DNA of 64,000 nucleotides from Streptosporangium sp. NBC_01495 (GTDB taxonomy: Bacteria > Actinomycetota > Actinomycetes > Streptosporangiales > Streptosporangiaceae): positions 806,001 through 870,000 of the forward strand of contig NZ_CP109430.1 of NCBI RefSeq assembly GCF_036250735.1, given 5' to 3'. Made by a program: the position numbers and the translations under genes. The notes under the pieces were generated by a model. It was not told the origin of the DNA and made no database searches. It worked only from the letters and a program-made list of their open reading frames with translations. Positions within the stretch are counted from its first letter, which is position 1. Every line of letters starts with the position of its first letter. This document shows, piece after piece, positions 36,361-46,058 of this stretch.

Positions 36361-38264
36361 GTGAGCCACGATCGTAAACGGCGATCCGTGTCCGGCCGCG
36401 CGGGCAGATGGGTCCGGTGCCAGAGCTCGAACTGCAGCAGGGCCCAGATGCGCTCGGAGTGGTCCCGGCCGGCGGCGTGCTGGGCGAGCAGGCGGGCGAC
36501 GACCCGCGGATCGAAGATGCCCCGATCTCGGGCGGTGGCGTCGGTGAGCAGGTCGTGCGCCAGGGGACGCAGCCCGGCCCTGAGCCAGGAGGCCAGCGGT
36601 ACCCCGAAGCCCATCTTCGGGCGTCGCAGCAGGTGAGCGGGGAGCCAGTCCGCCAGGGCGCGCTTGAGGAGGTACTTCGTCGTCCCGCCGCGGACCTTCA
36701 GTTCGCCGGGCAGGCCCGCGGCCCACTCCATCAGGACGTGGTCCAGGAAGGGGGAGCGCGCCTCGATCGAGTAGGCCATCGTGCTGATGTCGGTCTTCAC
36801 CAGCAGATCGCCGGGCAGATAGGTGTTGACGTCGACGTCCATGAACTGGGTGAGGTCGCAGCCGGCGGACGACTCCTCGAAGGCCCGCTCGATGATGTCC
36901 CCGCTGCGGACGCCCGCCACCCGGTCACGTTGCCACGGGGTGTAGACCTCCCACTTCTGTTTTTCGGTGAAGTAGGACATCAGTCGTGTATACCGGTCAG
37001 GGGTCGACAACCCGGCCAGCTCCATGCCCCACCCCGCCTTGCGGAGCATCGACCCTCGGCGTGACAGGGCCTGCACGCTCTTGCCCGCCGCCCCCAGCAA
37101 CGGCGACGTCATCGACGGCAGCCGCAGCCGGGAGGCCCGCCGCAGCAACACGTAACGGCGGTAGCCGCCGAAGGACTCGTCCCCGCCGTCCCCGGTGAGC
37201 ACCACCGTCACCTCCCGGCTGCTCATCCGGGCGACGAGGAGGCTGGGCATCGCCGAGGAGTCGGCGAACGGCTCGTCGAAGTGCCAGGCCAGCGCGGGAA
37301 ACACGTCCAGCGGAGGAGCGGAAAGGGTCAGCTCCGAGTGGTCGGTGCCATACAGGGCGGCCACCTCTCGCGCGTGCTCGCGCTCGTCGAAGGCGGCCTT
37401 CTCGAAGCCGACGCAGAAGGTGCGGATCGGTCGCGAGGACTGCCGTGCCATCGCCGCGACGACCGCGGAGGAGTCGACGCCCCCCGACAGGAAGGCGCCG
37501 ATCGGGCGCTCGCCGACCATCCGCAGCCGGGTCGCCTCCACCAGCAGCTCGCGCAGCCGTTCGGCCTCATCCTCGACGGCGGCGACCGGGCGGGGGGTGG
37601 CGTCCAGCCGCCAGTAGCGGTCGACGCGTACCCGGCCTTCCTGCCACACCAGGGTCGAGCCCGGCGGGAGCTTGCCGATGCCCTCGAAGATCGACCAGGG
37701 CGCCGGCACGTACTGGAACGTCAGATAGTGGTGCAGGGCGATCGGGTCGATCTCGCCGCGCCAGCGCGGGTCACGGACCAGCGCCTTCAGCTCGGAGGCG
37801 AAACGCAGCGAGCCGGACCGCATCCCCCAGTACAGCGGCTTCTTGCCCACCCGGTCACGAGCCAGCAGCAACCTGCGCCTGCGCCCGTCCCACACGGCGA
37901 AGGCGAACATGCCACGCAGCCGGTGCACCAGGGCATCGCCGTACTCCTCGTACAGGTGGACCAGGCACTCGGAGTCGCCGCTCGTGGTCAGACGGTGTCC
38001 TTTGGCCAGCAACTCGGCCCGCAACTCGGCGAAGTTGTAGATCTCGCCGTTGAACACCGCGACGACGTGACCGTCCTCGCTGTAGACGGGCTGGTCGCCA
38101 CCGGCCACGTCGACGACGGCCAGACGGCGCGTCCCGAGCACGGCCGAGTGCTCCACGTGCAGGCCGGCGCCGTCGGGGCCGCGGTGCGCGATCGTCTCGC
38201 ACATGTCGCGGACCGTGTCCGGATCCACTCCGGCCGGGCAGACGGCGCCGGCTATCGCGCACAT
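36357..38264 (-). CDS. Asparagine synthase (glutamine-hydrolysing), AsnB type
   Basis: A 635-residue two-domain enzyme. The N-terminal class II glutaminase starts with the catalytic C2 (MCAIAG), with FNGEIYN and HRGPDGAG conserved. The synthetase domain has the PP-loop S260-GGVDSS. Enzymes of this kind transfer ammonia to aspartate or, in surface-polysaccharide and secondary-metabolite clusters, to other carboxylates. Here it lies between a flippase and a glycosyltransferase, so amidation of a uronic acid in the polymer is plausible. The ATG overlaps the glycosyltransferase stop by 13 bases. Confidence 0.9.
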   Translation of the reverse strand: MCAIAGAVCPAGVDPDTVRDMCETIAHRGPDGAGLHVEHSAVLGTRRLAVVDVAGGDQPVYSEDGHVVAVFNGEIYNFAELRAELLAKGHRLTTSGDSECLVHLYEEYGDALVHRLRGMFAFAVWDGRRRRLLLARDRVGKKPLYWGMRSGSLRFASELKALVRDPRWRGEIDPIALHHYLTFQYVPAPWSIFEGIGKLPPGSTLVWQEGRVRVDRYWRLDATPRPVAAVEDEAERLRELLVEATRLRMVGERPIGAFLSGGVDSSAVVAAMARQSSRPIRTFCVGFEKAAFDEREHAREVAALYGTDHSELTLSAPPLDVFPALAWHFDEPFADSSAMPSLLVARMSSREVTVVLTGDGGDESFGGYRRYVLLRRASRLRLPSMTSPLLGAAGKSVQALSRRGSMLRKAGWGMELAGLSTPDRYTRLMSYFTEKQKWEVYTPWQRDRVAGVRSGDIIERAFEESSAGCDLTQFMDVDVNTYLPGDLLVKTDISTMAYSIEARSPFLDHVLMEWAAGLPGELKVRGGTTKYLLKRALADWLPAHLLRRPKMGFGVPLASWLRAGLRPLAHDLLTDATARDRGIFDPRVVARLLAQHAAGRDHSERIWALLQFELWHRTHLPARPDTDRRLRSWLT

Positions 38265-39424
38265 CGCTCCTCCAGCAGATGCCGGTACAGCGCCAGATGC
38301 CTGTCGATCATGGAGTCCACATCGAGGTTGTCCAGCGCCCAGGCGCGCGCGGCACCGCCGAGGGACACCCCCAGGCCAGGGTCGCGCAACACGCGCTCCA
38401 GGGACTCGGCCAGCGCCTGAGGGTCCTGCGGGGGAATCAGCAGCCCGCGCCCGTTCAGCAGCTCGCAGGTCCCGCCCACCGCGGTGGCGACGATTGGTTT
38501 ACCCGCCGCCATCGCCTCCATGACCGCGTTGCTCATCCCCTCGTGGAGCGAGGCGAGCACCACCACCGACGCCCGGCGCATCAAGGCCTCGATGTCCCGG
38601 CGAAGGCCCAGAAGGCGCAGGTCCACGCCCAGGCTCGCGGCCTGCCGCGCCAGGGCGTCACGCTCGGGTCCCTCGCCCGCGAGCACCAGCGTGCACGGCG
38701 TGCCCCGGGCGGCCAGCAACGCCACGGCCTCGACGAGGCAGCGGTGCCCCTTGTGCGCCCTCAAACTGGCCACACAGCACACGACCGGCAGGTCGGTGAC
38801 GATCGACGCGGGCACGGCGGGCAGGAAGGCCGACTCCGGCAGGCCGTTGTAGATCACGCTGATCTTCTCCGGGGTGAGACCCTCCACCCTTCTGGCGTCC
38901 TCCGCCACGGCCACGGCGTTGGCCACCACGTGCCGCGTCAGCCGGGTGGCGACGCGCTCCAGCGTGTGGCTCCCGTACCGGACCCGTTTGAAGACACTCA
39001 GGCTGCGCCGCCCCGCCACGATGACGGGAACCCCGGCCAGCCAGGCGATCGGCGCGCCGACCACATAGGCGTGGTAGAGAAAGGCGTGCAGCACGTCCGG
39101 CCTGAGCCGCCGCATCAACCTGACCAGGTGCGCCGCCGCGAGCAGGTTGCGCGGAAGGGCCAGCGGCCCCGTCGACAACCCGATGAACTCCGCGTTGTGC
39201 ACCGGGATGCCCTCGAGTTCCAGTGCGTCACGGTATGGGCCGTCCGAGTGCAACGTCACCACGTCGACCTTCACACCGCTGCGGGCCAGGCCCGTGGCCA
39301 GGAGGAAGATCTGCTTCTCGGTGCCGCCCACTCTCAACTGCCCGATCAGCAGTACGACACGACGTGGTATATCGGGTTCTGTTTTCTCAGGCGAGATAGC
39401 CCCGTTGCGACTCTGAGCTTTCAT
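38252..39424 (-). CDS. GT4-family glycosyltransferase
   Basis: A 390-residue GT-B glycosyltransferase. GQLRVGGTEKQ near the N-terminus is the acceptor-side glycine loop, and the C-terminal donor-binding part has LVLAGEGPERD, the E-x7-E-like region SLHEGMSNAVMEAMAAG and PIVATAVGG. It likely transfers a sugar from a nucleotide-sugar to a lipid-linked acceptor on the cytoplasmic side. It is the first gene of a three-gene minus-strand operon with asparagine synthase and flippase. Confidence 0.88.
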   Translation of the reverse strand: MKAQSRNGAISPEKTEPDIPRRVVLLIGQLRVGGTEKQIFLLATGLARSGVKVDVVTLHSDGPYRDALELEGIPVHNAEFIGLSTGPLALPRNLLAAAHLVRLMRRLRPDVLHAFLYHAYVVGAPIAWLAGVPVIVAGRRSLSVFKRVRYGSHTLERVATRLTRHVVANAVAVAEDARRVEGLTPEKISVIYNGLPESAFLPAVPASIVTDLPVVCCVASLRAHKGHRCLVEAVALLAARGTPCTLVLAGEGPERDALARQAASLGVDLRLLGLRRDIEALMRRASVVVLASLHEGMSNAVMEAMAAGKPIVATAVGGTCELLNGRGLLIPPQDPQALAESLERVLRDPGLGVSLGGAARAWALDNLDVDSMIDRHLALYRHLLEERCAR

Positions 39425-39525
39425 GATGCTACTTTGAGTGACGGGCGCTGGTGTGTGGGGGATTGCCGCAACCGGCGAGCGTGTCGTGGATCGGCGGGCG
39501 CTTCCTGACGGGGTTACGGGGTGCC

Positions 39526-39701
39526 CCTCGGTCCAGCTCGCCGCCTACCGGCCGGCCTGGTCCCACCTGGCCTCCGTCCCCCTGGATCGGGTGAGCGCGG
39601 CCTTCCACTATGTCCTGCTCAACGAGACGGTCCGCCCCGTCAACCTCCTCGACGAGCGCGGCCTTGTCACCCTCGTCGGGTCGGTCCCCGCCCTCGGCTG
39701 A
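39526..39701 (+). pseudogene. Second copy of the adnB 3' end
   Basis: Translates to the last 58 residues of AdnB with a few changes (VQLAAYRPAWSHLASVPLDR and on to VGSVPALG) but has no helicase or catalytic part. It is about 94% identical to 33075-33250, begins with CCTCGG and ends at the TGA. It marks the right border of the inserted cassette. The frame open upstream to 39438 is not adnB-like. Confidence 0.9.
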
Positions 39702-39779
39702 AACGCCGCGTACCGCTGGGCCGGGCGCCGTCGTCCTCGGCGCGTGCCGCGAGGGACCGACCGGAGAGAGGACCTCGCG

Positions 39780-40403
39780 TCAGGCGGGCACCGCGACCGC
39801 CTCGCTGCCCGCCGTGGCGTCGCGCAGCGGCTTGAGTGCCCGCGACCACGCGATGACCTCGTCCAGCATCTCGATCAGGGTCGGCTCCTGGTGCTCATCC
39901 GGCGCGATCACGCCGGGATCGGCCGGGTCGGTGATCTCGAAGTCGGTGAACGCCGACAGTGCGACCTGGGTGCGTACGTTGGCGACCTGGAGTTCGGTCA
40001 TCGTCAGCCGAAGGTGCTCCACGGCACGGACGCCGCCGTGCACCCCGTGGCTGACGAACCCCGCCGCCTTGTTGTTCCACTCCGCGAACAGGAAGTCGAT
40101 CGCGTTCTTCAGTGCGGCGGGGACGGCGTGGTTGTACTCGGGGGTGACGAAGACGAATCCGTCGAACGAGTCGATCGTCGCGGCCCATCGCGTGGTGTGC
40201 GCGTTGAGGTACTCGCCGAACAGCGCGGGCGTGGGCTCGTCCAGCACCGACAGCCCGTACTCGGCCAGGTCGACGACCTCGAAGGTCGCCTCACCGGCCG
40301 TGGTGGCGGGGTGGCGTGCGGCCACCTCGGCGACCCACCGGGCCACGACCGCCGTCCTGCGGCGGGGACGAGTGCTCCCGATGATGATGGCAATCCGGGT
40401 CAT
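39780..40403 (-). CDS. NAD(P)H-dependent FMN reductase
   Basis: A 207-residue flavodoxin-fold reductase. GSTRPRRR at residues 9-16 is the FMN phosphate loop, and the TPEYNHAVPAALKNAID block is the family signature (usually PEYNxxxPxxLKNAID). It reduces FMN, quinones or azo compounds with NAD(P)H. ATG 40403 has AAGGAGGAAG just upstream. It is divergent from a TetR gene across 110 bp containing a palindrome, so it is the probable target of that regulator. Confidence 0.9.
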   Translation of the reverse strand: MTRIAIIIGSTRPRRRTAVVARWVAEVAARHPATTAGEATFEVVDLAEYGLSVLDEPTPALFGEYLNAHTTRWAATIDSFDGFVFVTPEYNHAVPAALKNAIDFLFAEWNNKAAGFVSHGVHGGVRAVEHLRLTMTELQVANVRTQVALSAFTDFEITDPADPGVIAPDEHQEPTLIEMLDEVIAWSRALKPLRDATAGSEAVAVPA

Positions 40404-40458
40404 GTGCCTTCCTCCTTCAGTTGGCCGCCCTTGGCGGGCGAGGCATCTGTGGGTAAGG

Positions 40459-40469
40459 TACAGCCTGTA
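40459..40469. promoter_or_regulatory. Candidate TetR operator
   Basis: The perfect palindrome TACAG-C-CTGTA lies midway in the divergent FMN reductase/TetR intergenic region, and a further half-site GGCTGTA follows at 40489-40495. The spacer is AT-richer than its surroundings. Confidence 0.5.
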
Positions 40470-40513
40470 GTGTAAAAGGTAAATCAGTGGCTGTAATCCT
40501 TTGGAGGTGCAGG

Positions 40514-41155
40514 GTGACCGGAAGCGACACGGCGAGAACACGCTCGCGCGGAGGGCTGGCGGACAAGCGCCGGGCGATCCTGGCCGGTGCTCTGACGGTG
40601 TTCGCGCGCGACGGCTACACCCGTGCGACCACCGACACGATCTCTGCCGAGGCCGGGGTGTCCTCGCGCACCCTCTACAACCACTTCCAGGACAAGGCGC
40701 AGCTTTTCCAGAACGTCATCCAGGAGAGCGCCACCCGGGTCGCCGACGCCCAGATCGCCATCATCGACCGCTACCTGCGCAAGGTCACCGACCTGGAACC
40801 CGACCTCGTCGAGTTCGCCCAGGCCTTCGCGACGCCGACGACCGGCGAGTACGCCGAGCACTTCGCCCTGGTCCGGCAGATCAACGCCGAGTCGGGACAC
40901 ATCCCGCGGGCCGCGATCGACGCGTGGCAGGAGACCGGGCCGCTGCGGGTCCGCCGCGAGCTCGCCGACCGCATGCGACAGCTGGCCGATCGGGGACTGC
41001 TCCGCGTCGACGACCCCGATCGGGCGGCCATCCACTTCATGCTGCTGATCTCGGTCGCCAACCCGTCCTACCAGGGCGCCGTCCTCGAAGAGCGGGAGAT
41101 CGACGAGATGGTCACCTCCGGTGTCCGCGCCTTCCTGCACGGCTATCTCCGCTGA
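40514..41155 (+). CDS. TetR-family regulator divergent from FMN reductase
   Basis: A 213-residue TetR regulator: DNA-binding domain at about residues 18-64 (VFARDGYTRATTDTISAEAG, VSSRTLYNHFQDKAQLF) and a C-terminal ligand/dimer domain (TetR_C_7/AefR-like). GTG 40514 has GGAGG six bases upstream. Divergent placement suggests it represses the flavin reductase and itself; a redox-active or quinone-like inducer would fit but is inference. Confidence 0.88.
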   Translation: MTGSDTARTRSRGGLADKRRAILAGALTVFARDGYTRATTDTISAEAGVSSRTLYNHFQDKAQLFQNVIQESATRVADAQIAIIDRYLRKVTDLEPDLVEFAQAFATPTTGEYAEHFALVRQINAESGHIPRAAIDAWQETGPLRVRRELADRMRQLADRGLLRVDDPDRAAIHFMLLISVANPSYQGAVLEEREIDEMVTSGVRAFLHGYLR

Positions 41156-41340
41156 CCGTCTCCGCCGACTGTCTTTGACGACGCGATGGCATGGCCGATC
41201 CGAACCGCGATGACGAGGGATGACGAGGGACGACGAATGCGCCACCGACTGCCGGGCCAGACCGGGCCGAGGATCTCCGAACCACTCCTCGGGGCGACGA
41301 ACCTCGGCGGCCACAGTCTCGACGACGGGCTCGAAGGCCG

Positions 41341-42840
41341 GTGAGGGGGCAGGGATCGACCCGCCGGGGGCGTCCGGGGGTGACGCTGGCGGCGGTGCTA
41401 CTGGGTTTCCTCACCCTCCCGATGCTGATGTCCGGTACGAGCGTCGCGCTGCCGCGGATCGGCGCCGACCTGAATGCCTCGGGCGCGTCCCTGCAGTGGG
41501 TGGTCATCGGCTACTTCCTGACCGCCTCGTCCACGATGCTGGTGGCCGGCTCGCTGGGTGACCTGTTCGGTCGCCGTCGCGTCTTCGCCGCCGGTGCCGT
41601 CGTTTACACGGCCGGGGCACTGACAAGTGCGATCGCGTCCGACATCCTGCTGCTGGACGCGGCGCGGACGCTGTCGGGTGTGGGCGCCGCCGGGGTGATG
41701 GCCTGCGGTGGCGCCATCCTGGGCGCCACCTTCATCGGTCCCGCGCGCACCCGGGCGTTCGCGGCGATGGGCACCACCGCCGGCGCGGGAATGGCGATCG
41801 GCCCGACCCTGTCCGGCTGGCTGGTGGGATCGCTCGGCTGGCGCGCCGCCTTCGCCGCCTTCGCCGTCGTGGGCGTGCTCATCTGGGCCGGTACGGTCTT
41901 CATGACCGAATCGCGGGCGGTGACGCGGCCCCGGATCGACCTGCCGGGCGCCGTCACCCTCATCGCCGCGCTCGCGCTGGTGATGTTCGGCTTCAACCAG
42001 GCCTCCGAGGCCGGGTGGGGGAGCGTGCTCGTGCTCGCGCCCGTCGCCGCCGGGCTGGTCTCGCTGGTGGTGTTCACGATGATCGAGCACCGCAGCCCGC
42101 ACCCGGTGCTGGACCTGACCATGCTCCGCGACCGGCGGTTCATGGCCTGGTGCCTGGCCTGCCTCTTCGTCGCGGCCGGACCCGCCGGGGTGACGACGTT
42201 CCTGCCCACCTATCTCCAGGGCGTGAACGGTGCCTCGGCGCAGGCGGCGGGGCTCACCATGCTGATGCTGACCGCGCCGGTCCTGCTCATGCCCCAGGTC
42301 GGAGCTCAGCTGATCAATCGCGGCGTCCCGGCCCGTGCCCTCATCACCGTCAGCCTGCTGATGATCGCGGCGGGCAACGCCTGGCTCACCGTCCTGCACC
42401 CCGGCATCGACGCCCTCGGGCTGCTGGGCCCGCTGGTGGCGATCGGGACCGGCATGGGACTGGTGGTCGGCACCACCGACGCCCAGGCCATGAACCAGGT
42501 GGAACCGGACCGGCTCGGCATGGCCGCCGGTTTCCTCAACACCGTCCGAGCCGGGGGTGCCACGCTGGTCATCACCCTGTTCGGCACCGCCCTCATCAAC
42601 CTGCTCCAGGCCAGGATCGGGGCCGTCGGGCCCGCGGCACGGGTCGCCGCGGGCGACCTCACCGGCCCCGGCCGCTCTCTCCACGCCACGCAGTTCACCG
42701 ACGCCTGGCACATCGCGCTGTGGTCCGTGGCGGCCCTCTGCGCCGTCGCCGCGGTCGCGGTGTGGGCCCTGCTTGCCCCGTCCAGGCGAGAGCCCGTCGT
42801 GCCTGGCGGGGCGGACGCCCTCACCCATGCCGGGAAGTAG
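41341..42840 (+). CDS. MFS multidrug exporter, DHA2 (14-helix) type
   Basis: A 499-residue transporter with about 14 hydrophobic helices. Motif A appears as GDLFGRRRVFAAG and motif C as GTTAGAGMAIGPTLSGWLVG, as in proton-coupled DHA2 drug exporters (QacA/EmrB-like). VALPRIGADLNAS in helix 1 is typical. GTG 41341 has GAAGG a few bases upstream. It is followed by a TetR gene about 100 bp downstream on the same strand; export of a compound related to the P450 product is possible but not shown. Confidence 0.88.
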   Translation: MRGQGSTRRGRPGVTLAAVLLGFLTLPMLMSGTSVALPRIGADLNASGASLQWVVIGYFLTASSTMLVAGSLGDLFGRRRVFAAGAVVYTAGALTSAIASDILLLDAARTLSGVGAAGVMACGGAILGATFIGPARTRAFAAMGTTAGAGMAIGPTLSGWLVGSLGWRAAFAAFAVVGVLIWAGTVFMTESRAVTRPRIDLPGAVTLIAALALVMFGFNQASEAGWGSVLVLAPVAAGLVSLVVFTMIEHRSPHPVLDLTMLRDRRFMAWCLACLFVAAGPAGVTTFLPTYLQGVNGASAQAAGLTMLMLTAPVLLMPQVGAQLINRGVPARALITVSLLMIAAGNAWLTVLHPGIDALGLLGPLVAIGTGMGLVVGTTDAQAMNQVEPDRLGMAAGFLNTVRAGGATLVITLFGTALINLLQARIGAVGPAARVAAGDLTGPGRSLHATQFTDAWHIALWSVAALCAVAAVAVWALLAPSRREPVVPGGADALTHAGK

Positions 42841-42886
42841 ACACACCGGCGTGAAGGGGTTGCCCGCGCTCGGAGGGAGGTCTACT

Positions 42887-42931
42887 CTCTGACTTGTTGA
42901 CCAGATTTCATAATTGGTCACGAAGTCAGAG
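42887..42931. promoter_or_regulatory. Nested dyad operator before TetR/P450 genes
   Basis: Two inverted repeats share one centre at 42909: outer CTCTGACTT / AAGTCAGAG (42887-42895, 42923-42931) and inner TGACCA / TGGTCA (42898-42903, 42915-42920). CATAAT at 42909-42914 resembles a -10 box. This is a strong candidate for binding by the TetR protein encoded 14 bases downstream. Confidence 0.75.
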
Positions 42932-42944
42932 TGAGAGGTGCCGG

Positions 42945-43652
42945 ATGGCGGAGCGAGCAGGGCAGGCCGACGGTCGCGCCGACCGGATCCTCGACGCGGC
43001 GGCCGAGCTGCTCGTGCGCCTCGGCTACCGGAAGGTGACGATCGAGGACATCGCCCAGCTCGCGGGCATCGGCAAGGGCACGGTCTACCTGCACTGGCGC
43101 ACCAAGCAGCAGCTGTTCGAGGCCGTGCTGCTACGCGAGTCCATCTCGTACGTCGAGAAGCTCCTCGACGGACTGCGCCGGGATCCGGCGATGCTGCTGC
43201 CGCACCGTTTCGTGTCGGAGTCCTTCCTCATGGTGGGCGACAGGTCGGTGCTGCGGGCGCTGTCCGAGGCGTACCTGCAGCGGAGGCAGAGCAGGTTCGC
43301 CGACGCCTTCCTGCACAGCCAGGAGCTGCTCGCCTCCGAGCGGTTCTACGACCTGATGATCCGGCACGGCCTGCTCCGCGACGACGTGCCGAACCTGTCG
43401 TACACGCTGAGCGCGATGATGACGGGGTTCCACCTCAACAACGCCGCGGACCTGATGGGCATCGAGGTGGACACGCGGGCCAAGGCCGAGTCGATCTCGT
43501 TCATCGTCAAAAACGCCTTCGAACCGCCCGAGCCGCCGGATCCCGAGGAACTGGCCAAGGCCGCCTCGGAGGTCATCGCCGTCTTCGAGGCCCTGATCCC
43601 GCCCTACCGCACCTGGATCTACGAGTACGAACGCACACACGAGCCCGGCTGA
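42945..43652 (+). CDS. TetR-family regulator upstream of P450
   Basis: A 235-residue TetR regulator with the DNA-binding part at about residues 12-58 (LLVRLGYRKVTIEDIAQLAG, IGKGTVYLHWRTKQQLFEAV). ATG 42945 follows GAGAGG. The gene starts immediately after the nested dyad and is followed 32 bases later by the cytochrome P450, so an autoregulated TetR-P450 operon is likely. Ligand unknown. Confidence 0.88.
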   Translation: MAERAGQADGRADRILDAAAELLVRLGYRKVTIEDIAQLAGIGKGTVYLHWRTKQQLFEAVLLRESISYVEKLLDGLRRDPAMLLPHRFVSESFLMVGDRSVLRALSEAYLQRRQSRFADAFLHSQELLASERFYDLMIRHGLLRDDVPNLSYTLSAMMTGFHLNNAADLMGIEVDTRAKAESISFIVKNAFEPPEPPDPEELAKAASEVIAVFEALIPPYRTWIYEYERTHEPG

Positions 43653-43684
43653 TCCCGGACCCGTCCCGACGAGAAAGGCAAACC

Positions 43685-44878
43685 ATGACCACCATCGCCG
43701 ACACATGGGGCCTGCACGAGGGGCACTTCTGGCTGCGCGGACGGCATCCGGACCAGCCGGTGAGCTTCGACGCCGCCACCGGGATGTGGAACGTCTTCGG
43801 TTACCCCGAGGCGCTGCGGATCCTCGGCGACCCCAAGACGTTCTCCTCCGACACCGCCCGTGTGCTGCCCAGCCTCGAGATGAGCAGCGAGGGCATGCTG
43901 ACGCAGATGGACCCGCCCACGCACGGCAAGCTGCGCAAGCTCGTCAGCCACGCCTTCACCCCGAAGGTCGTCGCGGACCTCGAACCGCGGATCGCCGAGC
44001 TGACCCGCGAGCTGCTCGACGAGGTGGCCGACCCGGACCGCCTGGAGCTGGTGACCGACCTCGCCTACCCGCTGCCGGTCATCGTCATCGCGGAGCTCCT
44101 GGGGGTGCCCGGCAGCGACCGCCACCTGTTCAAGCAGTGGGTGGACAGGATGTTCGAGAACACCCAGCAGTTCTCCCTCGTCAACCAGAGCGAGGAGCAG
44201 GAGCGCAGCATGGCGGTCGCCATGGAGCAGTTCAAGCACCTCGCCGACTACATCGGCGAGCACGCCAACGACCGCAGACGCCACCCGCGCGCCGACCTCC
44301 TAACCAAACTCGTCGAGGCCGAGGTCGACGGCGAGCGTCTCACCCAGGCCGAGGTGGTGAACTTCGCGAACATCCTGCTCGTGGCCGGGCACATCACCAC
44401 GACCATGCTGCTGGGCAACACGGTGCTGTGCCTGGACGCCCATCCCGGGCAGCTCGCCAGGACCCGCGAGGACCGGTCGACGATCCCCGCCGTGATCGAG
44501 GAGTCCCTGCGCTTCTTCAGCCCGTTCGCCACCCTCGGCCGGGTCACCAACACCGACGTCGAGCTCGGCGGGCAGCACGTTCCCGCCGACCGGCTGCTCA
44601 TGGTGTGGGTCGCGGCGGCGAACCGCGACCCGAGGGAGTTCGCCGACCCCGACGTGTTCGACCCCTCCCGCGTCCCCAACCCCCACCTCGGCTTCGGCAG
44701 GGGCATTCACTTCTGCATCGGCGCGCCGCTGGCACGCCTGGAGGGCAAGGTCGCGCTCAACATCCTGCTCGACCGCTTTCCTCACCTGCGCACCGATCCG
44801 GACGACCCGCCGCGGTTCATCCCGAGCCCGAGCATGACCGGGGTACAAAGGCTGCCGCTGCTCACCTCCGGTTCCTGA
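43685..44878 (+). CDS. Cytochrome P450
   Basis: A 397-residue bacterial class I P450. The haem-ligand loop is FGRGIHFCIG with C344, and ExxR is E273-S-L-R276. The I-helix oxygen-activation motif is A234-G-H-I-T-T-T, where the usual acid before the conserved Thr is Ile; this variant is known in a subset of actinomycete P450s. The start ATG 43685 follows GAAAGG. It needs a ferredoxin/reductase not encoded here. Substrate unknown. Confidence 0.93.
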   Translation: MTTIADTWGLHEGHFWLRGRHPDQPVSFDAATGMWNVFGYPEALRILGDPKTFSSDTARVLPSLEMSSEGMLTQMDPPTHGKLRKLVSHAFTPKVVADLEPRIAELTRELLDEVADPDRLELVTDLAYPLPVIVIAELLGVPGSDRHLFKQWVDRMFENTQQFSLVNQSEEQERSMAVAMEQFKHLADYIGEHANDRRRHPRADLLTKLVEAEVDGERLTQAEVVNFANILLVAGHITTTMLLGNTVLCLDAHPGQLARTREDRSTIPAVIEESLRFFSPFATLGRVTNTDVELGGQHVPADRLLMVWVAAANRDPREFADPDVFDPSRVPNPHLGFGRGIHFCIGAPLARLEGKVALNILLDRFPHLRTDPDDPPRFIPSPSMTGVQRLPLLTSGS

Positions 44879-44965
44879 GCCGGCAGCCCTGTCGCCTCCG
44901 AGGCCGGCGATCGTCGTGAGGGGTGTCCGCCTCCCCACGGCGGTCGCCGCCTCTCGGTGCCCTAC

Positions 44966-44995
44966 CGTGTGGCCGTACGGTGGTACGGCCACGCG
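44966..44995. terminator. Hairpin after the P450 gene
   Basis: CGTGTGGCCGTAC pairs with GTACGGCCACGCG (one G-T-type mismatch) around GGTG, 88 bases after the P450 stop codon. The 44879-45146 interval holds nothing else recognisable. Confidence 0.65.
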
Positions 44996-45146
44996 CGCGG
45001 GCGTGTCAGGCCCGGAGGCGCGGTCCGTGGGCGTCCGTTCATCACGCCGAGGGCGAATCTGGATGAAAGCATCCGGCGAAGCGGACGCACCATACCGGCG
45101 AACCCCTTATGTTGTGCAGAAATTGATCACAACAGAAGAGAACGCC

Positions 45147-45941
45147 ATGACCGATATCTCCGGCATCAATCCCAACGTGCCGCACCAGGCCCGGGTGTGG
45201 GATTACCTGGGCGGCGGCAAGAACAACTACGAGGCCGACAGGATCGCCGCGGAGTACATCCTCCAGAGCTATCCGCAGATGGAGAGCGTCGTGCGGCAGG
45301 CGCGCGCGTTCCAGGGCCGTGCCGTTCGCTTCCTGGTGAACGAGGCCGGAATCCGGCAGTTCCTCGATGTCGGCACCGGGCTTCCCACCCTTGAGCACAC
45401 CCACGACGTCGCGCAGCGGGCGGACCCGACGTGCCGGATCGTCTATGTCGACAACGACCCGCTGGTGCTCACGCACGCCCAGGCGCTGCTCTCCAGCAGC
45501 CCCGAGGGGGAGTGCGCCTACATCGAGGCCGACGCCCGCGATCCGGAGGCGATCCTGCGGGCCGCGGCCGACACCCTGGACTTCACCCAGCCGATCGCGT
45601 TGATGCTGTTCGGGGTGATGGGCACCGTCTACGACAACGACGAGGCGCGGGCTCTTGTCCGCCGGTTCATGGACGCGCTGCCCTCGGGGAGCTACCTGGT
45701 GTTCGAGGACGGTACGAACGTGGTGATCCCGGACGCGGCCAAGGAGGTGGAGCAGCTCGTGGAGGAGGGCCGCGCCTACGACTACCGGCTGCGGACCCCC
45801 GAGCAGATCGCCCAGTTCTTCGAGGGTCTGGAAGTGCTGGACCCCGGCGTGGTGTCGGTGTCGCGGTGGCGTCCCGAGCACAGCACATGGGGTTCGCCGC
45901 ACGAGGTGGACGCGTTCGGCGGAGTCGGCCGCAAAGCCTGA
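45147..45941 (+). CDS. DUF574 SAM-dependent methyltransferase (1)
   Basis: A 264-residue member of the actinomycete DUF574 methyltransferase family. Hallmarks: N-terminal NPNVPHQARVWDYLGGGKNNYEAD, SAM motif FLDVGTGLPT, IVYVDNDPLVLTHAQAL and the C-terminal WRPxxxxW. Actinomycete genomes hold many copies; targets are mostly unknown. AGAAGAG precedes the ATG. It converges on a second, diverged DUF574 gene about 117 bp away. Confidence 0.85.
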   Translation: MTDISGINPNVPHQARVWDYLGGGKNNYEADRIAAEYILQSYPQMESVVRQARAFQGRAVRFLVNEAGIRQFLDVGTGLPTLEHTHDVAQRADPTCRIVYVDNDPLVLTHAQALLSSSPEGECAYIEADARDPEAILRAAADTLDFTQPIALMLFGVMGTVYDNDEARALVRRFMDALPSGSYLVFEDGTNVVIPDAAKEVEQLVEEGRAYDYRLRTPEQIAQFFEGLEVLDPGVVSVSRWRPEHSTWGSPHEVDAFGGVGRKA

Positions 45942-46058
45942 CCGGTCATCGTCCGAGAGCAGGGCGATCCGCCGACGGCCGCACGAGAGACGCTCCCGTG
46001 CGGCACGGAATCCTGTTTGCCCGCCCGGCACGTCACGCGGGACGGGAGGGCGTGACCG

